Source of the DNA: Roseimicrobium sp. ORNL1
GTDB lineage: Bacteria; Verrucomicrobiota; Verrucomicrobiia; Verrucomicrobiales; Verrucomicrobiaceae
DNA: 64,000 nucleotides
Assembly: GCF_011044495.1 (NCBI RefSeq)
Contig: NZ_CP049143.1
Coordinates: 5,766,001-5,830,000, forward strand
Direction: 5' to 3'
Shown: positions 15,421-24,658 of the stretch, piece by piece
Layout: every line of letters starts with the position of its first letter
How positions within the stretch are numbered: position 1 is the first letter of the stretch
The notes under the pieces: model-generated
Seen by the model: only the letters and a program-made list of their open reading frames with translations
Told to the model about the DNA's origin: nothing
Databases searched by the model: none
Made by a program: the position numbers and the translations under genes

Positions 15421-18400
15421 TGAAATGACAAGCTGATCGGCCTTTCCGGAGAATCGACTGATGAACCGCGCCAGAGGGATGCGAACGCCGCCCTGCCGGT
15501 AGGCATTGGGTTCGCGCGTGAAGTCCAATGGGGAACCGTTGAGTTTCACACACGTGATCCCGCAGCCCTTGTCCGCGACACGATACCAAACCTCCAAGGG
15601 GCGTCCTGATACCAGAAGCCTCGCCCGCAATCCATCCAGTGCAACAGGCATCACTGGGTCCAGCACAACAGATTCCTTCTCCAGGCGAATCCCAAGGAAA
15701 CACTGCATGATCAAGCGCGTGGCGATGCCTGCCCCGCTGGAATAAACTCTCCATCCGCCCTCAAGCGACACCTCGCCCAGGTTGACCTTGTCATAGTGAG
15801 CGAATGCTTCATATCGATCTGCGAAGGCCGGATCGGAGCTGGAGTAGTAACAATTCGCCTGGCGCAGCGAGGCAGAGGGAACGATCTGCCGGATGGCGAT
15901 GGGATTGGCCTGGCAGAGGGCATGGAAGAACGCCTCGGCATCGCCATAACGTGCCAGCGCCTCGCAGTAGCGCAGATGGGCATGCGTATACATGATGCCG
16001 ATCTCCCGCCCAAAGTAGCTGGCACTTTCCGCACGCTGGAAATACGTCTGGATGCCCCCACGATATGCCAGCGGTCGATCAAACAGGTGTGCGCCATCAG
16101 GGCCCAGCAGATGTTTGCGAATCAATGCGAGATGAGCCACCGCCTGCTGCGGGGTGAACATGTCATTGATGATCGCGTGAATCATCGGCAGGAGGCTGTA
16201 GGACAGGCCCGTCGCCTCATCTCCGGGGTGCAGAAGGAAGTCGGTCCGACCGTCCTCGTGGAAATAGGCCAGCCCAGCCACGACTCCGTCCACGACGAGC
16301 ACGCGCTGAAACTCATCAAGAACCACAGCGGCCATCGCTTCAAACTCTCCTGCTTGTTCCACCTGGCGGAGACTTCGGAAAGCGAGAGCAAGCGCCACGA
16401 GTGTTTGATAGTTCAGCGTCACTGTCCACGCACTGCAGAGCCTTTCACGCATGTCCGGCTTGGCGGGCTGGAGAGAGTCGTTCCAGTCACCGTGCCCATA
16501 GGCCGCGAGACGGGTGCCGGGAATGACTCGCCGTTGAATCAGGTCCAAGGCACGATCCACGTGCTTTGCCACCGTACCGGTTTCCGCCTTCGCATCCCCT
16601 TCCGGATGAAAAAAAGGAAGAGTCTCCTTCAACAAGCTGGCGTCGCCCGTGGCGGAGAGATATTGAGCGAGAGCCACCAATGGCCAGTAAACAATATCTC
16701 CATGGGAATCTCCCGGGCGAATGCCGCGCTCACGATCAAAGAACATGAACCACTGCGGCCAGTCGCCATCCGCATTCTGCTGACGGAAGACACGGCAGAG
16801 AAGGTCCCGCACCGGTTCATACCTGCCTAGGGCCAACAGCAGCTCCACTGGTCCCTGACAGACATCCCGCGTGCCCCAGCCTCCGCCGGAGTACTGCTCC
16901 AGGCCGCGTGGCGAAAGGTAGTGCACCAGCGCATTGTGAATATACCAGGGAAAAATCTCCGCCATACGGCTCGCATGCGGCGCCAGAGTGCTTGTCACAG
17001 GCGCCTCGATGCCGAGACCGCCACTGATTGACTCCCAGAAATGACCTGCGCCGGGCTTGGCAACCAGAACGAGGTGGCCTTCGATGCTGAACGATATGGT
17101 TTGAGCGGGCGCAGTGACGAAGCAGAGAAACGGCTGGCTTCGGGATACACCATCTGCAAACAGCAGTTCATCACCACCGATGCGCTCCACCGCGGTGTCA
17201 CTGGAGGGTTTGATGGAAAACTCTCCAGTGGGAAATCGGCGGCCCACATCACTCTCGGGAATCGCGCGCACGAATGCCGCGCCATCCCTCACGTCGTACT
17301 GGGCCGGCAGCGAGCCACTGCCATCATCACCGTTCATGGCGATGTGGTGTGAAACAAGAAACCTTGCAGGCTTACCCGCGAGGATGGTCACCGAAAGCAG
17401 CAGTTCATGCCGATGGTCTGGCGCAGCGGATGTCACTTCAATGACGCCAGCGTGATGCTTGTACAACCAGCGGCAAAAGTCCGGCCTCATCTCAAATGTC
17501 GAGGGCAGGCCCAGCAGCACCCACTTCCCCTCCATTTCGACAAAGAGTCGCTGCCCATGACTGCGAAAGAGTCCCAGATACGTGTGACAGGTGGAGAGGA
17601 AGCGATTGATGCTCACGTGACCTTGCGTGACCATCGAATGGAACACTCCACTCATCCAAGCCGTAGAAGCCAGGGAAGATTCGTCAGGAGTGAGGGCACC
17701 GCCAGTGCGCAAGAGGTGTCCATGCGGGCGCAGCACCTGGAGTTCCTTGCGCCTGCATACGACGTGATGACCGCGCTCCCCCGCGAAGAAGGAGAGCAAG
17801 TGGCCATCTTCATATTCCGCATCGCGCAGATCTGTTCCAAAGAAGTCACGCACGTCAGCATTATCCAGGTCGAGAGCTTCCAGCAGTGGAGCGGAAGCAA
17901 ACAATCCGGCTGCAACGGTGGACGAAGCATGCCGTTCCTCCGCGGGCCATGGCGGACAGGCCGCCTCCGGCAGGGCCAATGCTGAATCAATCAACCTGGA
18001 GTCTCCAGTCGCCGTAGCTTCAGGTTTGTTCGCTTCAAACCATGCAAAAAATCCGCGCCGCACACGTGCTCCGGGCTGCAGCACCAGGCGCTCGTCCTGG
18101 ATGGAAGGCATGGAGTGCTCGTGTTGCAGCCGGCTGCCGGGGAGATCTACTGCCAATGCGACAGGCTTATCTCCAGTGCGCGCACTGAATCCATGAACCT
18201 GCAGAGCATCCGTGGCATAAGCCACGCCTTCACCCAGGGAACCCATGACGGTCCACGGGCAGCGTCCACCCATGGACTGGTTCTGCCTTGTAGCCACTGC
18301 CACGCCTCGTGAGGCATGATGAAGAGGCGTGTGATCCAGGTACTGGCTCACATAATATTCGTTGAGCCGGATGGCTCCGTAGTGGGCGAGAGCAATATCC

Positions 18401-18864
18401 TGCACATGTACCAAGTCACATTCGACCTCCTCTGTTCCGTTGTTCTCCACTTCCACATGCCAGAACCACGCGGGCGAAGACTCTGCCAGCACGAGGCGCA
18501 CACGGAAGGTCAATTCGGCCCAGTTTCCCATGGCGGTCATGCCCCGCTGTTCGAACCGGTAGGAAGCCGGGCTTTGCGGCCCCAGCAACGGAAGCACTTC
18601 GATGCTTTTCCCATGCCGCCGCAGAAAGATATTTGCAGGCCCTCCTTCCGCTTCATTCCCCAGGAAGAGATTGATCATGATGTCCCCATGATCGATTCGG
18701 CGGATGGAGCCATTCGAGTTCAACTCAATGCTCAGCCCGGAGGGACTGGAGGCGCGGAAGGGAAATGTCACGGATGCCTGCGTGTGCGTCATATGGGAAA
18801 CTTCTGTGTCCTGGAATTCTTGATGGATGGTGGATGGCCTTACTTCAGTTCTGTCCACTTCCAT
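15412..18864 (-). CDS. GH94-type sugar phosphorylase
   Basis: A 1150-residue protein. The start at 18864 is supported by AAGGAGGA 6 nt upstream; a Met 24 codons in has no such signal. After a long N-terminal beta-sandwich region, the C-terminal half is an (alpha/alpha)6 barrel with YSGGGWGTRDVCQGP and GHGDWNDSL (around residue 793). GDWND carries the catalytic Asp of GH94 phosphorylases (cellobiose, chitobiose and 1,2-beta-oligoglucan phosphorylases). The length is well above cellobiose phosphorylase (about 800) and close to 1,2-beta-oligoglucan phosphorylase (about 1,100), so the latter is my favoured guess. It lies downstream of the ABC-like gene and overlaps it by 25 nt. Confidence 0.82.
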   Translation of the reverse strand: MEVDRTEVRPSTIHQEFQDTEVSHMTHTQASVTFPFRASSPSGLSIELNSNGSIRRIDHGDIMINLFLGNEAEGGPANIFLRRHGKSIEVLPLLGPQSPASYRFEQRGMTAMGNWAELTFRVRLVLAESSPAWFWHVEVENNGTEEVECDLVHVQDIALAHYGAIRLNEYYVSQYLDHTPLHHASRGVAVATRQNQSMGGRCPWTVMGSLGEGVAYATDALQVHGFSARTGDKPVALAVDLPGSRLQHEHSMPSIQDERLVLQPGARVRRGFFAWFEANKPEATATGDSRLIDSALALPEAACPPWPAEERHASSTVAAGLFASAPLLEALDLDNADVRDFFGTDLRDAEYEDGHLLSFFAGERGHHVVCRRKELQVLRPHGHLLRTGGALTPDESSLASTAWMSGVFHSMVTQGHVSINRFLSTCHTYLGLFRSHGQRLFVEMEGKWVLLGLPSTFEMRPDFCRWLYKHHAGVIEVTSAAPDHRHELLLSVTILAGKPARFLVSHHIAMNGDDGSGSLPAQYDVRDGAAFVRAIPESDVGRRFPTGEFSIKPSSDTAVERIGGDELLFADGVSRSQPFLCFVTAPAQTISFSIEGHLVLVAKPGAGHFWESISGGLGIEAPVTSTLAPHASRMAEIFPWYIHNALVHYLSPRGLEQYSGGGWGTRDVCQGPVELLLALGRYEPVRDLLCRVFRQQNADGDWPQWFMFFDRERGIRPGDSHGDIVYWPLVALAQYLSATGDASLLKETLPFFHPEGDAKAETGTVAKHVDRALDLIQRRVIPGTRLAAYGHGDWNDSLQPAKPDMRERLCSAWTVTLNYQTLVALALAFRSLRQVEQAGEFEAMAAVVLDEFQRVLVVDGVVAGLAYFHEDGRTDFLLHPGDEATGLSYSLLPMIHAIINDMFTPQQAVAHLALIRKHLLGPDGAHLFDRPLAYRGGIQTYFQRAESASYFGREIGIMYTHAHLRYCEALARYGDAEAFFHALCQANPIAIRQIVPSASLRQANCYYSSSDPAFADRYEAFAHYDKVNLGEVSLEGGWRVYSSGAGIATRLIMQCFLGIRLEKESVVLDPVMPVALDGLRARLLVSGRPLEVWYRVADKGCGITCVKLNGSPLDFTREPNAYRQGGVRIPLARFISRFSGKADQLVISLG

Positions 18865-20534
18865 GTCCCGTCCTCCTTCAGTTCGAGGCTGGTGTCATAG
18901 AGTGCGGGATCCGGCTCCTCTTCACCGATGGAGATGCAGGTGATGCCCCGGCTGGCCAGTACGGACAGGACTTTGTTGTGCACCGGGGTGCTCAAGACAG
19001 AGTCAAGGTTGTCCAGGAACACAAAACGCGGCCCCGAAAGAAGGACCCTCACCACAGACATCAATTGCTGCTTCGAAAGTGAAAGCACATCATGCCAGTC
19101 TCGTGCCACTTCGAAGTCATCGAGAGTTCTGAACTTGGACGACACCAGACCGACCTCGGCGAAGAGTTGCTGAAGATCCCGATTGGCAATTTCCTTCTCA
19201 CGCCCCGGAGGGATAAGGACTTCACGCGCGGTTCCCACGGGCAGGTACGGCTGCTCGGGCAGGAATGCCACGGCCGCCTCTGGCGGCCGGGTGATCATGC
19301 CACCGCCTTCGTTGTGGAGGGAGGCAGACGCCCGGAAGAGGGCGACCCTGGCCGCCTGATTCGCACCATGTACCAGCAGATTTTTTCCCGGAACAATGGT
19401 TGCGTTCAGATCCCTGAGAATGACGTTTCCTGACTTGTCTGCTGACTGCAGTTCAAGGCCGGAATAGACGATTCGGTCCGTCCCTGTCAGGGACTTGATG
19501 GAGGGTGTTTCAGACTGCATGGATGCCCGTTCGGAGGCATCCACAAACTCACCAAGCCGGGTAACAACGGAAGCATAGGCAGAGATGGCCTGGAACTGGG
19601 TGACAACCAGCGAGAAGGCCGCGACCAGCGTGGCGAAGGCCATGGCCGACTGCCCAATGACACCAAAGTCGACCCCCTTGTTCATGAAGAGCGGCGCCAC
19701 CAGCAGGGTGGGAATCAACTGGATCATGTAGTTGTATCCCGTGGTGAAAAACCCGAGGTTCCGGTTCACCGCGGTGATGCGCCGAAAGTTTGCCACCAAC
19801 TGGTCAATGCGAGTCATCAACCTCTCACGCGTGGTGCCCTGGTTGGCAGTGAGCGCGATCCCGTCGGCATTCTCGCGGACGTGAATCAATTCAGACCGAA
19901 AATTCGCTTCATAGTCTGCCTGCTGATAGTTCAACCGGATGAGCGGGCGTCCGAGGAGGATGGTGAGGGTGGATCCGGCGGCGGCATAAAGCACCGCAAC
20001 CACAAAGAGAGTCGGGCTGATAGTCCACAGCACACCGGAGAACGAGAGCGCGGTCACGGTACCGCTCAGAATCATCAGCAGGAAAGACAGCGTAGAGGTC
20101 GTAAGCTGCCTGATGTCCTCCGTCATGCGCTGATCGGGATTGGTGATCCCCTCTCCATGGAGATGCAGATAGATGCGCTCATCCATATAAACACCCACGA
20201 TGCGGTGGGTAAGCCAGTCCCGCCACAACAGGCCCAGCCTCTCTTCCACAAACCGAAAGAAAACAGCGACCACTGTCGAGCCGGCAAACACGCCAGCGTA
20301 CATCCATGCGTAGCGGACGAAGCCAGACCTATCCCTGGCCTCAATCGATGACATGAAATCCCGGCCCACAAAGCTGTTCAGCACATTCATGCCATTGATG
20401 CACAGCATGAGCACCAGCAGCGCTCCCGCCAGAAACCAGGCACGCCCACCGACCGGCGACTTGAAAAACATCGCGGTCACACGCAGCAGCCTGCGAAACA
20501 CCTGACGGATGGTGGATCTCTTCTTCTCGTTCAT
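18840..20534 (-). CDS. SbmA/YddA-type ABC transporter with degenerate ATPase motifs
   Basis: A 564-residue fusion of a membrane domain (about 20-310, of the peroxisomal/SbmA-BacA/YddA kind) and an ABC-ATPase-like domain (about 345-555). The ATPase motifs are all altered. The Walker A position reads VHGANQAARVALF (near 386), lacking GKS/T. The signature reads LSLSKQQ instead of LSGGQ-like (near 485). The Walker B region FVFLDNLDSVL has Asn in place of the catalytic Glu (near 505), and the H-loop His is missing (SIGEE). If intact, it would move a small molecule or peptide; as written it is probably ATPase-dead. Its 3' end is coupled to the phosphorylase gene. Confidence 0.8.
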   Translation of the reverse strand: MNEKKRSTIRQVFRRLLRVTAMFFKSPVGGRAWFLAGALLVLMLCINGMNVLNSFVGRDFMSSIEARDRSGFVRYAWMYAGVFAGSTVVAVFFRFVEERLGLLWRDWLTHRIVGVYMDERIYLHLHGEGITNPDQRMTEDIRQLTTSTLSFLLMILSGTVTALSFSGVLWTISPTLFVVAVLYAAAGSTLTILLGRPLIRLNYQQADYEANFRSELIHVRENADGIALTANQGTTRERLMTRIDQLVANFRRITAVNRNLGFFTTGYNYMIQLIPTLLVAPLFMNKGVDFGVIGQSAMAFATLVAAFSLVVTQFQAISAYASVVTRLGEFVDASERASMQSETPSIKSLTGTDRIVYSGLELQSADKSGNVILRDLNATIVPGKNLLVHGANQAARVALFRASASLHNEGGGMITRPPEAAVAFLPEQPYLPVGTAREVLIPPGREKEIANRDLQQLFAEVGLVSSKFRTLDDFEVARDWHDVLSLSKQQLMSVVRVLLSGPRFVFLDNLDSVLSTPVHNKVLSVLASRGITCISIGEEEPDPALYDTSLELKEDGTWKWTELK

Positions 20535-20824
20535 GGATTTCTTCTGATGTCCGATGCCGTTGCTCTTGCTGCTTATCCCTTGGTTTTGTTTCCTCCTGTA
20601 TTGGCGTGGTCATCCCGGAAAGCACGCTCAGGCACGAGCAGGACTGGATCCCACCGTGGTGAAACGTGGCAGGTGAGGCTTTGCGGGGAACGGCGCCAAA
20701 AGACGGTTGTCGTACATGGGCAGACCGTAGCAGCCCCGCCTCAAAGCGGGCATAGGCCCAAGGTCTTACTAGAACGCTGGCGCGAAGTAAAACCCCGCCC
20801 AGATGCTCTTTGACGCAGCGGTAT

Positions 20825-21742
20825 TCAGCCTCTCACCGGCTGAATAGGGCTCAATGATTGCGCCTGCATCCACTGCAGGTAGCCGCTGGCGCAGCTATCG
20901 AGGTTTTTGAGAGACCCACCACCGCGCAGGGGCGAGCACATTTCGTACATCGCAAAGCCGTCAAACCCGCCGTCGCGCAATCCTTGAAAAAACGCCTGGT
21001 AATCGATGAAACCGGTGCCGAAAGGGACGGCGCGGACCCAATCGGTGGCTTGGCGCTCGTAGTTCACCAGTTCGGGACGGTAACGGTGGCGCGGGACCTT
21101 GATGTAGTCCGCATTGGTGGTGATGAGCGTGTGCGGCGCGGCCATGAGGGCAGCTTCATACAGAGATTCGCCCCTCAGCGCGGGTGACCATGCATCGAAG
21201 CCCAGACCGCAGTTGGGCCGGTCGATGTCTGACAAGAGCTCCAGCAGGGCTTCCGTATGCAGGGCAAGATCGTGATGATTTTGGATGGCAATGGATACAC
21301 CATGCGGCGCGGCGCGGTCGCACATTTCCCGGATCACCGTGACGCAGCGTTTCCACTGTGCCTGGGGGTCCTGACCCTCCACCTCATACGCAGTGAAGAT
21401 GCGCACCACCTTGGCCCCGACCTTCGCGGCAATGCGTGCCAGGGACTCGACATAGGCGATTTGAAACTCCAGATGCGGCACTTCACACCCCACGCCGGAG
21501 GGTTGGGAGAGATTCGTGTAGGCGGCAATGACCTCGCACCGCACTTCCGCTGCAGCGAGCATCCGGCTGACGGAATCCAGAAGCTCCGGTGACGCATCCA
21601 GGGGAGAGAGGTGCGGGCGTTTGCCGGCAATCATCACGGAGGGATACCCAAGCTCTGCGGCATGCCGGATGAACTGCTCCAGGCTCAGGGCATCCTGCCC
21701 CCAGAATCCGGCATAGCTGATGGAGAAGAGGCAGGGTGTCAT
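20825..21742 (-). CDS. Sugar isomerase/epimerase-like TIM barrel protein
   Basis: A 305-residue protein of the xylose-isomerase-like (AP_endonuc_2) fold: MTPCLFSISYAGFWG at the N-terminus, VRIFTAYEVEG and SIAIQNHHDLALHT in the middle strands, and GLGFDAWSP and YEMCSPL later. The Asn-His and Asp/Glu residues of those strands are the usual metal ligands. It is on the same strand as the ABC-like and GH94 genes and 290 nt upstream, so it may be the first gene of that unit, acting on a ketose or sugar phosphate. It could equally be a hydroxypyruvate- or inosose-type isomerase. Confidence 0.75.
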   Translation of the reverse strand: MTPCLFSISYAGFWGQDALSLEQFIRHAAELGYPSVMIAGKRPHLSPLDASPELLDSVSRMLAAAEVRCEVIAAYTNLSQPSGVGCEVPHLEFQIAYVESLARIAAKVGAKVVRIFTAYEVEGQDPQAQWKRCVTVIREMCDRAAPHGVSIAIQNHHDLALHTEALLELLSDIDRPNCGLGFDAWSPALRGESLYEAALMAAPHTLITTNADYIKVPRHRYRPELVNYERQATDWVRAVPFGTGFIDYQAFFQGLRDGGFDGFAMYEMCSPLRGGGSLKNLDSCASGYLQWMQAQSLSPIQPVRG

Positions 21743-21935
21743 GGGAAGAGAAGCGTGGGCTGTGCGACATGGCTCCTACGAAGCACTCCGGCACGAGCTT
21801 GCGGGAGGGATCGATTCAGATCAAAGAACGTCGTGGGGCGCCGAGACGCGAATAAAGTATGGGCGCGGCGGGAGTTTCCGCCTGTTGCTGGCATTGCATC
21901 CGCTCCCGCCTCATGCACTGTATGCCTACGAAGCG

Positions 21936-22766
21936 ATGAACGAATCTGAACTGGAATCCGCCCTGGTCAAAATCGCAGGCACCGGAGGCGTGGTGCGGGC
22001 GTCCGTCGCGGCGTATGATCATGAGACCGGGCGGACGTTTGGGTGGCATGAGCAGGAGTGGTTCCACGCGGCCAGCACCATGAAGGTGGCGGTGCTCCTC
22101 GCCGTCTTCAGGGCGGTGGATGAGAAACGTCTGCGGCTGGATGATCCGCTCCACGTACGGAACCGCTTCATCAGCGCGGGAAATGGCGAACCCTTTCGTC
22201 TGCAACGCGGACGCGATGGGGATGAGGAGGTGCACCAGCGCATTGGCAGGACCATGCGCATTCGTGAGCTGGCCCACCGCATGATCACGGTCAGCAGCAA
22301 TCTCGCCACCAATCTCCTCCTGGATCTCATCGGCCTGGAATACGCACAGCGGGTACTCCACGATGCAGGCGTGACAGGCATCCACCTCAAACGGGGCGTG
22401 GAGGATGCAGCGGCCCATGAGATGGGCATCAACAACGAAGTCACTTCAGCCGGATTGGTGAGCCTGTTTCGCGTGATTCAGGAGGGGCAGTTCACCACTG
22501 CGAAGAGCAGGGAGGCGATGCTGCAGATCCTATTCGACCAAAAGTACAACGCGGTGCTGCCCAAGAAGCTGCCGCCAGGAACGCGCGTCGCGCACAAGAC
22601 CGGCGAGATCTCCACGGTGAGTCACGATGCAGGACTTTTCTTTGTGAAGGAACGCCCGCCCTACGCTTTCGCGATTCTCACCGAAGTACTGCCTGAGTCC
22701 AACGGTCGCACCGCCACCGTGGCTGCGATGAGCGAGGCGGTGTGCGATTATTTCCGCGGGGCCTGA
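21936..22766 (+). CDS. Class A beta-lactamase-fold serine hydrolase
   Basis: 276 residues from the ATG at 21936; the open frame extends to 21720 but the extra residues look non-coding. S47-T-M-K50 is the SxxK motif, S120-S121-N122 the SxN motif, and K221-T-G223 the KTG motif, in the order and spacing of class A beta-lactamases. The Glu of the omega loop (ExxLN) is not seen where expected, so a true deacylating beta-lactamase is doubtful. No signal peptide is present, which is unusual for this fold. A cytosolic D-amino-acid or peptide hydrolase is possible. It is followed 32 nt later by an M15-like peptidase. Confidence 0.78.
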   Translation: MNESELESALVKIAGTGGVVRASVAAYDHETGRTFGWHEQEWFHAASTMKVAVLLAVFRAVDEKRLRLDDPLHVRNRFISAGNGEPFRLQRGRDGDEEVHQRIGRTMRIRELAHRMITVSSNLATNLLLDLIGLEYAQRVLHDAGVTGIHLKRGVEDAAAHEMGINNEVTSAGLVSLFRVIQEGQFTTAKSREAMLQILFDQKYNAVLPKKLPPGTRVAHKTGEISTVSHDAGLFFVKERPPYAFAILTEVLPESNGRTATVAAMSEAVCDYFRGA

Positions 22767-22798
22767 GCACCAGACCCGCGATGCATTAACGAATACCC

Positions 22799-23398
22799 AT
22801 GGCCAATCAGACTGAGCTCCGCATCGTATCCGGAAACGACCTTCCGGAGCGCTACCGCACCCTGCTGCAACCGGGTGTTCTGGTCGAATGCGGAGAAGGG
22901 GTGAAGCGCAGGCTCCCGCGCTTCTTTTACGAGGTGGGAAGCTGGCAGCAGGCAAAAAACACGATGCTCACGCCCCACTTCGCCCTGGCGGAGCTCATGA
23001 TGGTGGACTGCCTGGAGTCTGAGGGGCTGCTGCGGCATCCGCCCCACTACGTGCCGCTGGCGGTGGGTGTGCTGGCCCGTTACCTGGAGGACTTCCGGGA
23101 AAAAGCAGGGGACGAAAAAGTCTACATCAGCGCCAACGGTGGCTACCGCTCGCCGTCCCATCGTCTGACGAAAATGCCCGGTGTGCACAACTGGGGCACC
23201 GCGGCCGACATCTACCGGGTGGGCGACTGCTATCTCGATGATCGCGAGTCGATTGAGAAATATGGTCAAATCTTTGCCACTTTGGGGGCGGAGGTCTATG
23301 TGGCACCGTATGGCATCGGCGAGGGTGAGACCGATGACCATCTCCACGTGGACATCGGCTATGTGAGCATCACGCCACGGAAAATCGGTGAAGACTAA
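22799..23398 (+). CDS. M15-like DD-peptidase (zinc)
   Basis: A 199-residue protein with the zinc-site pattern of peptidase family M15 (VanX/VanY, Ply type). His130 and Asp137 in VHNWGTAADIY and H181-L-H183 in DDHLHVDI provide the ligands and the catalytic region, preceded by GGYRSPSHRLTK. M15 enzymes cleave D-Ala-D-Ala or D-Ala-linked dipeptides in peptidoglycan precursors. No signal peptide is visible. It sits between the serine beta-lactamase-fold gene and the ligase-like gene on the same strand, so cell-wall dipeptide turnover is a reasonable hypothesis. Confidence 0.75.
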   Translation: MANQTELRIVSGNDLPERYRTLLQPGVLVECGEGVKRRLPRFFYEVGSWQQAKNTMLTPHFALAELMMVDCLESEGLLRHPPHYVPLAVGVLARYLEDFREKAGDEKVYISANGGYRSPSHRLTKMPGVHNWGTAADIYRVGDCYLDDRESIEKYGQIFATLGAEVYVAPYGIGEGETDDHLHVDIGYVSITPRKIGED

Positions 23399-23438
23399 CT
23401 CAGGCTGAAAAGCCCGGCAGCGGCGAATGATCTAGCGA

Positions 23439-24635
23439 GTGAAGAGCAAGAAACATCACCCGAGCCGCTCCAAGTACGACCGCCGCCCCGCACAAAACCC
23501 GCCCGTGCCGGTGATTGGGCTGGAGGCGGAGTTCACGCTGCTGGTCGACGGCAAGCCCCGGCGGCCGGAGATGATCTTCCGTGACCCGCGGGACTTTGTG
23601 CGCGCATCCATGCTGCCCCGCACGGGGAAGTCCTATCAATTGCCCACAGGAGGTGCGGTATACTTTGATACGGGGGTGATCGAAGTCGCCACGCCCATCA
23701 TTGAAGTGGGACCCGGCTGCTGCCTGCGAGCCGTGCACTCGCTGTGGGAACAAATTCACTACATCCGCGGTGAACTCGATGTGCTGGAAAGGGTGCGAGG
23801 CCAGCGATTGGACCTTTGCGGATTCAGTGCACACTACAATGTGTCTTTTCCGGCAGCCTATGAAAGCGCGACTCGCAGTGTGGGAAAGCTGGCCCTCCTG
23901 CTCTGCCACATGCTGCCGCTGCCAACCATGCTGCTGGCAGCAAATCGTGAGAGCACCGGCGTGGGCGTGCGCCCACGAGATGGGCGCATTGAAATCACAG
24001 TGGACTTCACTCCAGACCCCGAGCTGATGGCTGCAGCGGTGAGCACGGCCATTGGCGTTTCTTACGAGGTCATGACGTGGAAGAGCTATGAGCTGACGCA
24101 GCTCACCGAGCGCAGCATCCCCGTCATTGAAGGCTACAAACCGCGCAAGCACACCAGCCGGAAAGGCTGGCTGGCGCGCATGGATTGCTACCCGCGCAAT
24201 CCTTTCACGGCCGATGTGAATGCCACCGACTGGCTATGCCGCGACGGACAGATGCGCAGCCTGCGAGGTGCAGCACGAGAAATTGCCACGCCTTTCGCGT
24301 CCGCGGTGGAGACCATGGGCGATGCGACTACGGTGGAGCATGCCCTTGCGGTACTCCATGGGCGCGCCCGCTCGCTGCTCGACTTCGAAAACCGCCCCCC
24401 AGGCTACGAAAACGTAGCACGCGAGCGCAAATGGAACCGGCGCCGCGGGCGCAAGCTGCCCCTGTCGAACTACGAACGTGTCATTGACCGGGTGGTTTCG
24501 AAGCGTCCGCTGTGGTACAAGGGCATCCGTTACCAGCCCGTGCAGATGGTGGGCTGGTATGAAGTCGCCGTGCGTGAAATGCGTTCCGGTGTCCGGCTCG
24601 TGCTGACGCTGGATGACCTGGTGAGCGGTGAGTGA
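23439..24635 (+). CDS. Putative glutamine-synthetase-fold carboxylate-amine ligase
   Basis: A 398-residue protein starting at a GTG (23439), since no ATG lies nearer the SD region. The basic N-terminus is followed by VIGLEAEFTLLVDG and TGGAVYFDTGVIEVATPIIEV. A Glu-x-Glu strand followed by a Gly-rich acidic strand resembles the ATP-metal site of glutamine-synthetase/GCS2/Pup-ligase fold enzymes. Arg/Lys-rich sections (RERKWNRRRGRKL) run near the C-terminus. No closer family assignment can be made by eye. As third gene of a possible wall-peptide cassette it may ligate an amine to a carboxylate. Confidence 0.5.
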   Translation: MKSKKHHPSRSKYDRRPAQNPPVPVIGLEAEFTLLVDGKPRRPEMIFRDPRDFVRASMLPRTGKSYQLPTGGAVYFDTGVIEVATPIIEVGPGCCLRAVHSLWEQIHYIRGELDVLERVRGQRLDLCGFSAHYNVSFPAAYESATRSVGKLALLLCHMLPLPTMLLAANRESTGVGVRPRDGRIEITVDFTPDPELMAAAVSTAIGVSYEVMTWKSYELTQLTERSIPVIEGYKPRKHTSRKGWLARMDCYPRNPFTADVNATDWLCRDGQMRSLRGAAREIATPFASAVETMGDATTVEHALAVLHGRARSLLDFENRPPGYENVARERKWNRRRGRKLPLSNYERVIDRVVSKRPLWYKGIRYQPVQMVGWYEVAVREMRSGVRLVLTLDDLVSGE

Positions 24636-24658
24636 AGAGCGAATTGCTCGCAACTCTC

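Noticed and set aside
15796-16830. 344-residue frame on the plus strand inside the GH94 gene
   Set aside because: Shadow of the long minus-strand gene; no recognisable motif.
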